This document shows positions 23,402 through 33,661 of a stretch of DNA of 64,000 bases, one piece after another. The notes beneath the pieces are model-generated. The model saw only the letters and a program-made list of their open reading frames with translations, was not told the origin of the DNA and did no database searches. Source of the DNA: Siphonodentalium dalli (lineage: Eukaryota > Mollusca > Scaphopoda > Gadilida > Siphonodentaliidae); assembly GCA_032622095.1 (NCBI GenBank), contig CP136066.1, forward strand, positions 53,842,609 to 53,906,608. Direction: 5' to 3'. Position 1 is the first letter of the stretch; each line of letters begins with the position of its first letter. The position numbers and the translations under genes are program-made.

Positions 23402-23460
23402 GACTTAAAACTTCTTGCTTTGTAATTCTTTATATCACCATCAGATGTCTGTAGCTTCAC
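23402..23460 (-). CDS. PPP1R21: PPP1R21 exon 6 (residues 182-201)
   Basis: A short 59-nt exon (TTGTTTCAG before, GTATGT after), phase 0 to 2. It opens with VKLQT (vertebrate VKSQT) and then diverges (SDGDIKNYKARSFKS). The donor was chosen because its phase joins exactly to exon 7, restoring a serine codon and the frame. It is the least conserved exon of the N-terminal half, so this boundary rests mainly on splice phase. Confidence 0.72.
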
Positions 23461-23608
23461 CTGAAACAATATTTTTCAAAATAAGTAAAATATATGTCTC
23501 CTAGAAGTATCTTGCCCACTGAACTATATGGTATATTCCCCAATTAACTAGGAAGGGTTAACAAACCCCTGAGTTAAAAACAGTACGAAAATTATTATTA
23601 TTATAAGA

Positions 23609-24131
23609 CAGGGTTTCCGCTACGGGTTGGGGGAACTGCCTCTGGGGGAAATATCAGGCCATAAAAAAACTGCGAATATCTACTAGTATTTAGGTACCGT
23701 AAACTTTGAGACGAAAATCAAGATAAATTCACAGGTAAAATAAGGGTACCGACTATTTTTTATACCGCCATCAACATTGGTAGAGGATATTGTTAATGTT
23801 AAAATTCTCAATTTATTTTGACGTTCAACCACCTGACTTTTAGCAATGTTTGCTCAGATATCTGTCAGAATATGAAAATAATAATTGTCAATGTGTGTAA
23901 CCCTGAAAAGCATTTGTTTCCTGCTAAATGGTTTGCTGGTGGTCAGCATTGATGGTCAAATAAAATTATTTTTGTTAAAAACTCCCTGTTGGGTGTTATT
24001 TAGTAGCAGATATACACAAGTGTTGTAGGCATTAATCCATGGATCGGGTAGGAAAATATGTTGGAGGGGAAATTTGGGTGAGCCGAAAGGGATATTAAAA
24101 GGGACCCGCTGCCACCATAGCGGAAACCCTG
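23609..24131. mobile_element. CAGGGTTTCCGC element with 7-bp flanking repeat
   Basis: Inverted termini CAGGGTTTCCGCTACGG / CCATAGCGGAAACCCTG, 523 bp, flanked by TATAAGA (23602-23608 and 24132-24138). Terminal sequence is hAT-like, but only 7 bp are duplicated, as in the sister element 29609-30769. No transposase recognised. Confidence 0.78.
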
Positions 24132-24363
24132 TATAAGAGTTATGGTCAGGTCTGAAAATATGGTGCCGGACATTTGGAGAATGAGGTTCCTTCACTAGGT
24201 TTATGACACTCTGTTGATTGGCCCATTCTATCAGGTTTGCCATTTGCCAATAGATACTGCCTCACAACTAAATCATGAACAATCACCGGATCAAATCTGC
24301 ATGTTTCTCACAAATAATGATATAGAGACTCAGACTGAAGCTTTCTGCAGAATGAGTTTTGAT

Positions 24364-24962
24364 CAGTGTCCGCGCTGGACTAAAATTTACTTTTGCCAAA
24401 TAAATTGCCAAATGAAAATATTTTTTGCCAAATTATTTTAGCATTTGACAAATGCTATCCCTGATAGTATCAATTTCTGCAACCTTAAGTCTTATGTTTC
24501 GACACTCGCAGTTTGAACGACTTTTGATATCGATAGAAAAGCAGTTAGTTAATTATACACGCATCTCTATTGTGGTTTATCATACAACAATAAGCCAATC
24601 ACCGAACAATATAGTGGTAGAAGGGTTGCTTCATCAGAAGGGCACAACACAGGAGGATTAGCTATGTAAACACCACCATCACACTAAATATTAGTCATCC
24701 CTCCAACCATCAGTAATAATGCTATTAGATTAACTGCACCTTAATAGAGGTGTTAACTTTTCCTAAACCTTATAAAACACTACTAACGTAATTATGTTGT
24801 AAGAGTTTCCAGAAATGAATGGTATTGATTGACCAATTTTTTCAACTTTCTTGAGGAATTAAAAAGTGACTTGCCAAAACTTTTGCCAAATGAAAATATT
24901 TTTTGCAAAATGTGAATTATTTTTTCCATTGGCAAATTTGGCAAGTGGCAGCGCGAACCCTG
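24364..24962. mobile_element. hAT-like element, CAGTGTCCGCGCTG ends
   Basis: Perfect 8-bp duplication GTTTTGAT (24356-24363, 24963-24970) around a 599-bp element with termini CAGTGTCCGCGCTG / CAGCGCGAACCCTG and subterminal TTTTGCCAAATGAAAATATT in inverted orientation. Fragments of the same family occur near 53190-53245 and 62900. Confidence 0.88.
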
Positions 24963-25272
24963 GTTTTGATGATAAAATTAGGATCGTCTCTGTCGAGTTT
25001 GAAGGGATTGTTCCAACCTCCCAGAAGTATGTTTGCTATGTGCAGGTTTTTATATAACTGGCGATCCACAATAGTGGTCAATCTATGATTGCTAAAAAAT
25101 CCCCTTGATAGGATATCCTATACCGCAGTGACGTCTATATCTGATCGATAACCACAGATAGCTTCACGTGAGCCTTTCCCAGTATAAACCACCTGGACTA
25201 TATAAAAACTTGGTGAATACAAGCCATGGAGTTGAGTTGAGCTAATAAAGGGATAACAATACATGGACAGAC

Positions 25273-25437
25273 CTCAAGCATAGCTTTATCTTCATGTAGT
25301 TTCTCTATCTGGGTTTTGTTTTTCTGACAAGTTGACACAAGCACTTCAGCTCGTTGACTGGCCTCTCTCTCAAACTGACTGAGTCGCTGTTCCAGCTCAG
25401 TTATCTGTTTCTGGTATTCAGCAGTCGATTCATGCAC
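25273..25437 (-). CDS. PPP1R21: PPP1R21 exon 5 (residues 127-181)
   Basis: A 165-nt exon (AATATTTCAG before, GTCTGT after), phase 0 to 0. The 55 residues form a long coiled coil with ITELEQRLSQFEREASQRAE and TQIEKLHEDKAMLE, matching ELRSRLATLETEAAQ and ETIEKLQNDKAKLE in the vertebrate protein. Hydrophobic residues recur at heptad a/d spacing. Confidence 0.93.
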
Positions 25438-26226
25438 CTGAAATATTACAAGGAAACATATGGTATGATGACTATATACTTGATGACGGTAGTTTACTTG
25501 ATCCCATTGACTAATTTCAGGCTGCGAGTACCAGGGAAACTGTATTTATATTTCTAAACCTAAACATATATGATACAGGTATGAGGCAACAGGCTCAATG
25601 GTGTTTCAGAATAAACTTTGAGCCTACCCTCAAATTTAAAATTTACCATCTCAAGTTTTTTTCAACATTTAAATTGATCGTCATTATTGTGCATGACATA
25701 TTCACGAATGCCCTAACAATGGCATCTTCATACAGGGTACCTTGCCGGAGTTTGTGCAACTGTTTGATAATTATGAAATGGACACTGCCCCCACCCCCCC
25801 GCCACACCCACTATTTACAACAGTTGAAAAGTTGAAAACGGCTGAAAAAATGGCTGTGACTTTGGCAAGTGTTTTTCATAGCATATGAAGCCGATATATC
25901 AATAGTTTGTTTATTTATCGACATATCAGATCCGTCACTCCAAATTACGTAGACAAAAATATGGAGGTTCGATTGAGCCATGTCCATTTAACATTATTCT
26001 TCAACTGACATGCGGCAGTTTTTTGCTCCAATCCATACATGAAATGGGTGTGCTTAACAGTTTGTTAAGATTTATTACACACAGGTTCCTATAATTATAA
26101 TGTTCTTGATGTGCAATATTGAAAAATCTGTATGCAACACATGTTCCATATGCATCATGTTGACCTCACAATACGTAGATGACGTTTGCTTCAACAATGA
26201 AACTGGAACAATAAAATAAAAGCATA
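25438..26226. other. PPP1R21 intron 4, no feature recognised
   Basis: AT-rich intronic sequence with a short C-rich run near 25788-25805. No exon or element ends seen. Confidence 0.4.
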
Positions 26227-26451
26227 CAGTAATAACCTAAATAATCGACTCCTTAACCACAGCAGAATTATGGGTAATTTTTTCAGGATTTAGTTGAAAT
26301 ATGGCATGTGGCCATTCATCGGAAAGCTCTCACTGAGAGCTCTCACTGAGAGCTTTCCAATGAATTGCAACAAGCCATATTTCTAACTAAATCCTGGAAA
26401 CTTCCCATAATTCTGCTGTGGTTCAAGAGTCAATTATTTAGGGCATTACTG
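26227..26451. mobile_element. Tc1/mariner-like MITE (TA target), CAGTAAT family
   Basis: TA at 26225-26226 and 26452-26453; ends CAGTAATAACCTAAATAATC / TTAGGGCATTACTG; palindromic body with a duplicated AGAGCTCTCACTG centre. It lies 12 bp from PPP1R21 exon 4. Confidence 0.88.
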
Positions 26452-26463
26452 TAATCAAGTTAC

Positions 26464-26574
26464 CTGTGTATGTAATCTGGCATTCTCCTCAATTTTACTC
26501 TGTAATTCCTCGTTAAAAACTGCTGACGTTATCGGCTTATTAAAATGCTCTGGTGAATTATCAGTGCTTTTATT
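26464..26574 (-). CDS. PPP1R21: PPP1R21 exon 4 (residues 90-126)
   Basis: A 111-nt exon (TTTTCACAG before, GTAACT after), phase 0 to 0. It codes a polar serine- and asparagine-rich linker followed by FNEELQSKIEENARLHTQ, which corresponds to FDEDLQKKIEENERLHIQ of vertebrates. The linker half is poorly conserved, as expected for this region. Confidence 0.92.
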
Positions 26575-26748
26575 CTGTGAAAATAAGTTAGAACAAACTA
26601 TAAGAACTGGGTAAAAAAATATGATCCACTGAAAACATTTTGAAAACCAAATATAATATATAATCCAAATTGACAAATAACTAAGAATGTCGTTATTTCT
26701 AAAATTGAAAACTAGCAAATTATTATTACTGTCCCCCTAAATCAATGA

Positions 26749-27155
26749 TTGGCCTCAAATTATGGGGCCGGACATTTGCAGAATGATGTCTCCAGAGGGT
26801 GATTTTGTTTATGCTAGAATCACTAAATTCACCTTCTGTGAACCTCATTCTGCTAAGGCTTCATCTTCTCTGCAAAGTAGCTTTATTGCTAAATTAACCA
26901 GTTTTTTAGTTTCTTCAGAAACTTCTTTAAAAAGTTTCTTTTTCTTTTTTAGTTTAGTTTCTCCATATTCCCAAATTGACAAACAACATGCACAATGCAT
27001 TTAGACATTAAATCTGTGACTATGTCTCCCATGGCAGATGAGGCCATGCATAATGAGGTCCCCAGACAGAGGATGAATTTGGTGATGCTAGCGTGCTGTG
27101 TGGGGTAGTGTCACAAAATTCACTCTCTGGTGACCTCATTCTGCAAATGTCCATG
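26749..27155. mobile_element. hAT-like MITE, AAATTATGGGG subfamily
   Basis: GGCCTCAAATTATGGGGCC and CGGACATTTGCAGAATGATG open it; two degraded GAGGTCCCCAGA hairpins and the TTTAGTTTCTCCATATTCC middle follow. The right end is eroded. Confidence 0.65.
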
Positions 27156-27228
27156 ATAGAAACTATATCAAGTAAATGAGTAGAAATATCAATCTAAAAC
27201 AAGGTGACAATTCTCAAATCGGCCTTAA

Positions 27229-27682
27229 CCCTTTCAGTGCCAAGTCCGATTTTTGTATCAACCCATATACCCTGTGCCAATGCATTCTCTTATATATGCG
27301 AGTCGACCATCGGTCGCCTCGCATATATAAGAGAATGCATTGGCCTAACAATTTTTCATCATTTGTTATTATTTTCTACAATTTTTTACAATTTTAATAA
27401 TATTTTCTTATATTCTTTAACTCTTTCAGTGCCAGACTTATTTTGTAGGTTTAGTGCCAGGGAATCTTACGTTTTTCATGGGCATCAAAATTATTACTAT
27501 GAATACTTGGTGATAGTTTTGAGTTATAACATGCCCCTAAGGTTTTATCCAGTTTGTTTTTAAATTCGCTATAGCATGCTTAAGCATACCCAAAAAAAAT
27601 TCAACCCAAAAAACTCTTTTTTTTTTTTTTTTTAGGGCCGATTTTACAGACTGTAAATTAGGGCCACCTGGCACTGAAAGGG
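27229..27682. mobile_element. TTAA-flanked MITE family C (CCCTTTCAGTGCCA)
   Basis: TTAA at 27225-27228 and 27683-27686; inverted termini CCCTTTCAGTGCCA / TGGCACTGAAAGGG. A second CTCTTTCAGTGCCAG at 27420 after TTTAA suggests a nested or tandem copy. One 67-bp hairpin core (27277-27343) is present. Confidence 0.82.
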
Positions 27683-27828
27683 TTAAACAATGAATGTTGG
27701 GTATCAGGGGACCATTTTTTTTCTTAAGAATTTACTCCTGCAATATTTAACATATTTAGTAGCTATGCACTACAGAATGGAGCTTTTGGCCAAAATAAAA
27801 TTCACTCAAAAGTGACAAGTCACAAATT

Positions 27829-27992
27829 AACCGTTTCTAAGCATTATTGATGAGTAGTTATCCCATAGGAAATGTTCAGATAATTAGTACCATCTGTGGT
27901 CTGCTTTTATCACCTTAACATCTTTCCAATGAATAATAGACTATTTCAATGTATACTTTTATAACTGATGGGAGAATCCATTCAGCATAGAA
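27829..27992. mobile_element. MITE family D copy
   Basis: Starts CCGTTTCTAAGCATTATTG and ends CAGCATAGAAAGG, with GAGTAGTTATCCCATAGG inside as in 8514-9152. The flanking TTAA on the left is intact (27825-27828); on the right it is altered. Confidence 0.65.
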
Positions 27993-28009
27993 AGGTTTCA
28001 AATGACCCT

Positions 28010-28620
28010 GTACAAATGCATTCTCTTATATATGCAAGTCTCCCATAGAGACCCTCACATACATAAGAGAATACATTGGCCTAACAATATTTACCTTGAC
28101 CTTGTAAGCCATCGCATTCTCTTATATATGCGAGGTCCCTATGGGAGACTCACATATATATAAGAGAATGCACTGGCACATGATCTTTAACCCTTTACCC
28201 AACAAACCAGCCAAAACCGGCCAAATAAAGCTTCAACAGCCTAAAATATCTTCGGTCTGTCTCAATAGAACCATACAAATATGGATATCATTGGAACCGG
28301 CTCCTTGACCACATTGTGATAGTTACAGTTATGCCCTGTGCCAATGCATTCTCTTATATATGCGAGTCGACCATAGGTCGCCTCGCATATATAAGAGAAT
28401 GCATTGGCCTAAAAAAAAAACTTTTTTTAACACTTTTTACCATTTTTTCTTACATTCTTTAACAATTTTATAATTTTTAATGTGTTAAGCCAATGCATTC
28501 TCTTATATATGCGAGGCGACCTATGGTCGACTCGCATATATAAGAGAATGCATTGGCACAGGGCCATTATGTTGGGTAAAGGGTTAATGCTGCACAAACC
28601 CAGCTCCCATCATGAAAGGG
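28010..28620. mobile_element. MITE family B remnant interrupted by family A
   Basis: Right end GCTCCCATCATGAAAGGG followed by TTAA (28621-28624); two diverged hairpins at about 28015-28083 and 28105-28180; left end missing. A complete family A element sits at an internal TTAA, splitting the text ATCTTTAA / TTAATGCTGCAC. Confidence 0.72.
28191..28583. mobile_element. piggyBac-like MITE family A, nested in family B
   Basis: TTAA at 28187-28190 and 28584-28587; termini CCCTTTACCCAACA / TGTTGGGTAAAGGG; hairpins 28341-28407 and 28490-28556. It ends 52 bp from PPP1R21 exon 3. Confidence 0.92.
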
Positions 28621-28635
28621 TTAAGAGTTTCGTAC

Positions 28636-28782
28636 CTTATGTTTCTTTTTATTAATCTCAATGTGTTCGATTTCATCTTGAAGCACGAGAACACGCTTGG
28701 ATAGCTGCTGGTTCCTGAATGCTAAACTATCGATCTCCTGCTCATATTTCCTCACACACTGCTCCTTTTCCTTTATCTGCAC
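28636..28782 (-). CDS. PPP1R21: PPP1R21 exon 3 (residues 41-89)
   Basis: A 147-nt exon (TTTTGTATAG before, GTACG after), phase 0 to 0. The 49 residues include EIDSLAFRNQQLSKRVLVLQ, almost the same as the vertebrate EMDSLTFRNLQLAKRVELLQ heptad segment of the KLRAQ coiled coil, and end in a basic KKKHK stretch. The upstream intron holds a hAT-like MITE and a 1.16-kb CAGGGTTTCCG element. Confidence 0.93.
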
Positions 28783-29608
28783 CTATACAAAAAAAAACCA
28801 GTTCAATGACAATGGAGTCGCTCACCTGACTGTAAAGGCTGAGAAGACTGGGACTCTGAAGTCTACAAGAGTTGGCACTTGTCAAATTTAATTCAAAATA
28901 TGTACATGTAGTTATATCAATACTCTCAGCTTTGAAATTAAAGTGTTAACATTGACATACATACACATTCTTAATTCAATTAATTCAAAAATTCAAAAAT
29001 TGTATTACAATAATATACATCAGAAGTTTTTTTTAATCTGAAAAGTATATGTTATCAGGAACTGATTCTACAGGTAGTTCATACTCAAATTTGAAAGTTA
29101 AATCAGTACATGTAGGATAAACAGACAAAGGGTATGATAGGCTTTAAATAACCACACCAATCATGTAAGTTTAAAGAAATTTATACAAAAAAAAAATTCA
29201 GTGCAATTATTTCCTCATCAGAAGCCAGACCCACCCCATGATATCTTGTTATAAAATAATAAGTATTGGGTAAATATTGATCAATGGCCTATTATTTTAT
29301 ATTCAATTTAGTTTTGTCTCAGGTGAGCTGAAAACCAGTTCAGTGACAGTGGAGTCGCTCACCTGACTGTAAAGACTGAGAAGACAGGGACTATGAAGAC
29401 CACAACAGTCAGTATTTGTCAAAATCACTTTAAAACAAGTCGTTCTAAACAGATACAGGTACGTACATTGTAGCTAGAGGGGTCTCCATTCAGCGGTGGT
29501 GATGACCACCTTGAAATCTGCAACTACCTACTCATTCTTGAAATTTTAGGTGCTCAACCAGGGGAAACAAAGATATTTGTAAATGTGGCCTTGAATCTTA
29601 ATCTACAT
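28783..29608. other. PPP1R21 intron 2, direct duplication only
   Basis: A segment containing GTGGAGTCGCTCACCTGACT is present twice (about 28797-28870 and 29332-29405), an imperfect direct duplication. No exon was found. Confidence 0.5.
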
Positions 29609-30769
29609 CAGGGTTTCCGTTACAACGGCTCAGCGTCCGTGGAACGGCCTCATTCCCCTCGCTGATGATCTGTTTGAGACATGCATGTATCTAAAGTCAA
29701 TAGCAATCTATCGAACAAAAATTTGACTGCAACAGAGTTCGAGGATTTAAACAGAACACTGGTGAAAAGGTGGGTCAATTGTGCACAGTATGTTACAGGT
29801 AAAGTGTAACCCGTTAAAATAAAAGCGCCAAAACTACAACGCAATGTTTGTTGTGCAGTCAAATAGTGACGTTGTATACAGCGTAATACACATATGGCAA
29901 TGTCGCGGTAGCATCAAACAATGCCGGACTGCTGAGTACGGATATTTTGTGCACGAGATTTTGTGGATGAAAACTAGTCACGTTCGGAGATAAAGACAAA
30001 GTATGGTCATTAATAGTTTCGTTATCCCGCGTGGGGTCCCAAGCACAAACGCATAAACAATGATCAAATTTCTCGCCAAATCTCAATTATATTTCATAAC
30101 ACGGGGGGCTAAAACTCTGTTCATAGCAGTGGTCCTAACTATAGTTCTTGGATTAATGCAGATTATTGAACAAGCTACGAGTTCCGAGTTTGAACGGTTT
30201 CCTTACCATTAATATTATGCGGCTATAAATATCTTCTGCAGTATGACATCACAGGCTCAGGGAGCACAATTAGTTTTGCGATAGATGACAGAATATATCC
30301 TTTCAGTTTCATTTTCACGAAAGCTACCTGTTGAAATTTTTGGAAATACTTCTATAATTCAATTCTCCTTGATAAGTATTATTGGTCAATGCATAGATGA
30401 TTTTTAGTGTTTAATTATACATGTACCTGTCGGAATATTATAATTTTGTAAACACTGTAACTTGCAGCTTGTTCATTTATTTAGTCTTCAATCAGATGGC
30501 AGTCTCACGTGCATGTGTAATTTCATGATCAATGCTCTGGATACTCATCAACAGAATTAATGCACCCACGGAAATAATCAACTTCCGTAATATATGTAGC
30601 TTTGGATTGCTTTGTTGACTATCTCAGATGCAAGGAAATGACTACGTTTCAGTGAAAAATACAAAAACATTTCTCCCGACAGGACAAACCATGGTCACCC
30701 TGTCGCTTTATTTGTTTCCCAATACGGCTGAAATACAGATTCATTTATTTCCCCCTGGCAGAAACCCTG
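29609..30769. mobile_element. CAGGGTTTCCG element, 1.16 kb, 7-bp flanking repeat
   Basis: Left end CAGGGTTTCCGTTAC, right end GGCAGAAACCCTG, flanked by TCTACAT on both sides (29602-29608, 30770-30776). No conserved protein domain was recognised within it, although several 60-80 codon frames are open. Confidence 0.7.
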
Positions 30770-30779
30770 TCTACATTAG

Positions 30780-31857
30780 AGGTGCCACGATTATTGATTT
30801 TGATAATTGGTCGTCAATAATCGAATATAATCGATTAATTGTACCAAATATTAATATCAGTCGAAGTATTCTATAATATGGCCTATTGGCTGGGTTAACT
30901 GCTATCGGTGGTTGTTTGAGACATCGGCTGATGTAATGTTTACTTTAATAAAGTGCATCATAAACCACCGGTAATGACTATTATTATTGAGCATAATGTA
31001 TTCAATACCAGCACATTTCTCGGCGATGTCATGGTTATAATATTTGTGAGTTCATTAGAAGGAATATAGCGATTAATTTCAGTGTTGTTAATAGCCAAAC
31101 ATACAAACAATATAAAAGTAGGAATGCAATATAAAAGCGTGGATAACAATCACAACGGTGGGCCACCACCCACAAATTGCAGGACTCAGAACAAGTTAAG
31201 TATTTGATAATAATGAATTTCATGCAGCAGTCACCACACGATAAGCGATAGCCTGTACTAGTAACATCTAAGTATACCGGTACTTATACAAAGTATACTT
31301 GCTGCAAATGACATCACGGAAAACATCGCTGATTAAAATGACGTAGGTTCCCTGGTTTCGAGAGAATGTCAATCAACTCCCCATTGGTCCAATCAGATTC
31401 AAGGGCGCGAGCATTCAGTTCATTGAAAACGATGACAGTCAGCACATTTCAAAGACATAGTGCCGCCTTTTTGTAGAAATATAAAATGACGTCGCCATAA
31501 GTTCAAAGCTGCAGTGCCGCCAATTTGAAGAATATACAATGACCCGAAGACTAACCATGTCGCATCATCAAATGAACTGCCGACTGTTTGTTTGCAACAT
31601 ATATTAGTGGCACTCATGTTGTCGGAATCTCTTTGACACATGATCAAAGTTGTTAACCCCTCGGTTGTAGATTAAACTGTATAAAACAAACACGCGTATT
31701 CAACAATACCCAGCATTTTCCAACGTCCGAAATAAATACCGGTAAAGCAGATTAATCGATGACGGAAATGGTAATCGATTATCGGCTTTATCAACGGTTC
31801 ATCGATTATACATAGCTGATCCCAAGTAACAATGGACAAAGAAAAATTGGTCCAGAT
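30780..31857. other. PPP1R21 intron 2, unassigned
   Basis: Contains ATCGATTA-type short inverted pairs around 30785-30840 and 31755-31815 that may mark ends of an old element. No exon or RNA gene recognised. Confidence 0.4.
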
Positions 31858-32317
31858 CAAGCCTGAGTTTTTAGTGTGCCTGTCATTTGAAGAATGAAGT
31901 CCCTCAGAGGGTGAATTTAGTGATGCTAGTGGGCTAGCATCACTAAATTCACCCTCTGAGGACCTCATTCTGCTTAGGCCTTATCTTCTCTGGAAAGTGT
32001 TTTATTATGAAATTTCTATAGAAACATCTTCACATAAGATTCTATTTCTTTTTTAGTTTAGTTTCTCTATATACATGTATCCCCAAATTGGCAGACGACA
32101 CATTGCATAATCAAGGTTCCCAATGGGTGTACATTACAATATTCACCATTTAGGAACCTCAATCTGAGTCTTTGTCTCCCATAGCAGATGAGGACATGCA
32201 GAATGAGTCCCAAGATGGTGAATTTGGTGATGCTAGCCCACTGTGTGGGATACCATCACTAAATTCACCCTCTGGGACCTCATTCTGCAAATGACAGAAG
32301 CACTAATCTCAGACTTG
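31858..32317. mobile_element. hAT-like MITE (CAAGCCTGAG variant), intact
   Basis: Perfect 8-bp duplication GTCCAGAT (31850-31857, 32318-32325); termini CAAGCCTGAG / CTCAGACTTG; 460 bp with both hairpins and middle segment. It lies 56 bp from PPP1R21 exon 2. Confidence 0.92.
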
Positions 32318-32372
32318 GTCCAGATAAGGATGTAAGCTGTGCATTGTGAATAAGCATTGCGGCAATCCTCAC

Positions 32373-32441
32373 CTTCGATTCTTCCTTGTCCTTTAGTTGT
32401 TCCTGATAAGCCTGCTTAAGAACCGAAACGTTTGACTTCAG
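32373..32441 (-). CDS. PPP1R21: PPP1R21 exon 2 (residues 18-40)
   Basis: A 69-nt exon between TTTTGTCAG and GTGAGG, phase 0 to phase 0. It encodes 23 residues of the N-terminal KLRAQ coiled coil (LKSNVSVLKQAYQEQLKDKE), aligning with LRAQNQVLKKGVVDEQ in vertebrates. It is separated from exon 1 by a 6.6-kb intron filled with the LINE fragment and the split hAT-like element. Confidence 0.85.
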
Positions 32442-33660
32442 CTGACAAAAGAAAAAAGAAATACTATGTGTGATTGTTCATACAGAAAAGACTGTCACAG
32501 AAGAATTGATTCACTTACTGTCATTAGTTAAATGGTTTCTTGAATCACAAAAGTTCTTAAAATATGGTGCAGAACATTTGTAGAAAGAGGTAGCCCACCC
32601 GACTTTCTGCATTTCTGTGAGATTTCTCCAGATTTCTCTGATCAGGTAGATTTCTAAAATTAGGTAGATCCAATAATCGTCTTTCGCATGTGCACGATTT
32701 CTCGACGAATTCTTCTTGTATATGTGTATGCTGAGCACCTGTCTGTTTCTGTCATAATTTTGTTTACTTTCGGCATACACATGTAGTTGGTTTGGTTAAT
32801 TAATTAATTGAATTATTAAATTATTAATTTTTTATCATTATACAATGTAGAATGTTGAATTTAACATATTTGTTTGTGAATCATTGAACGAATGTTGAAT
32901 TTAGAACATTGAATTATACATATACACCTTCGAGGTCATTATTTGTTCGCAAGTCATGTCTTTTTAAACATTTGTAACAAACCTTATTTTTTTTAAACTT
33001 ATCATTAAATTTTTTAAATAAATTTCAGAAAAATTTAATTTAATTCGCATGCTGGAGTGGTCTCACTTCGTAAAGGCACTTCACATAACGCAAGATCTTT
33101 GTGGCTGAATATGTGATTGGGGGGTGGCTAAACAGGGAATTGTTGAAAGGGACCATAGGCCCTTTCCTTCACCCCACATAATTTTGCCTTTATTTAAGAA
33201 CAAGCTAAAAAAGAAAAGCACTGCACTGTATACCGTATGTGGTCAGCATCTGAAAGATATTATCTATCACACATTCTGAAGCCATCTCACCCTCGGAAGT
33301 GTGAGGTGTGATTAGCCGACTGGTTACTGTGTACACAACCCGCTGATATTGTTTTGATATGACAATAATGGCTACCAACATTTTTCCCAAATTAACCCAG
33401 AGATAGTGATACATGTATGAACTCATAGAAAATCAGAGAAATTTATTCAGAATGTGAAAATAGTCAATCAAAATGACAAAATTGATGGACAAAACCATGA
33501 AATTTATAATAATCTCAACTCAAGAAATTCATATCCACAAACTTAATTCCCGGGCCAACTCGGCCACAAAAGCTGGGCCAGCTCATCGCAAAAACTGTCT
33601 GGACCGAGTGGGATCTGGGACGAGCTGACCCAGATCCAATACGCATGAGCAGAGTACAGT
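32442..33660. other. PPP1R21 intron 1, old repeat debris
   Basis: Contains an AAAATATGGTG-type fragment of the hAT-like MITE near 32558, a segment (about 33260-33380) shared in inverted orientation with 44870-44970 around ACAGTAACCAGT, and a GAGCTGGC-rich stretch (33548-33640) resembling 45540-45620. No exon seen. Confidence 0.45.
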
Positions 33661-33661
33661 T

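Noticed and set aside
33205-33426. 73-codon minus-strand ORF in PPP1R21 intron 1
   Set aside because: It overlaps a dispersed segment also found inverted at 44870-44970; no family match and no splice support.
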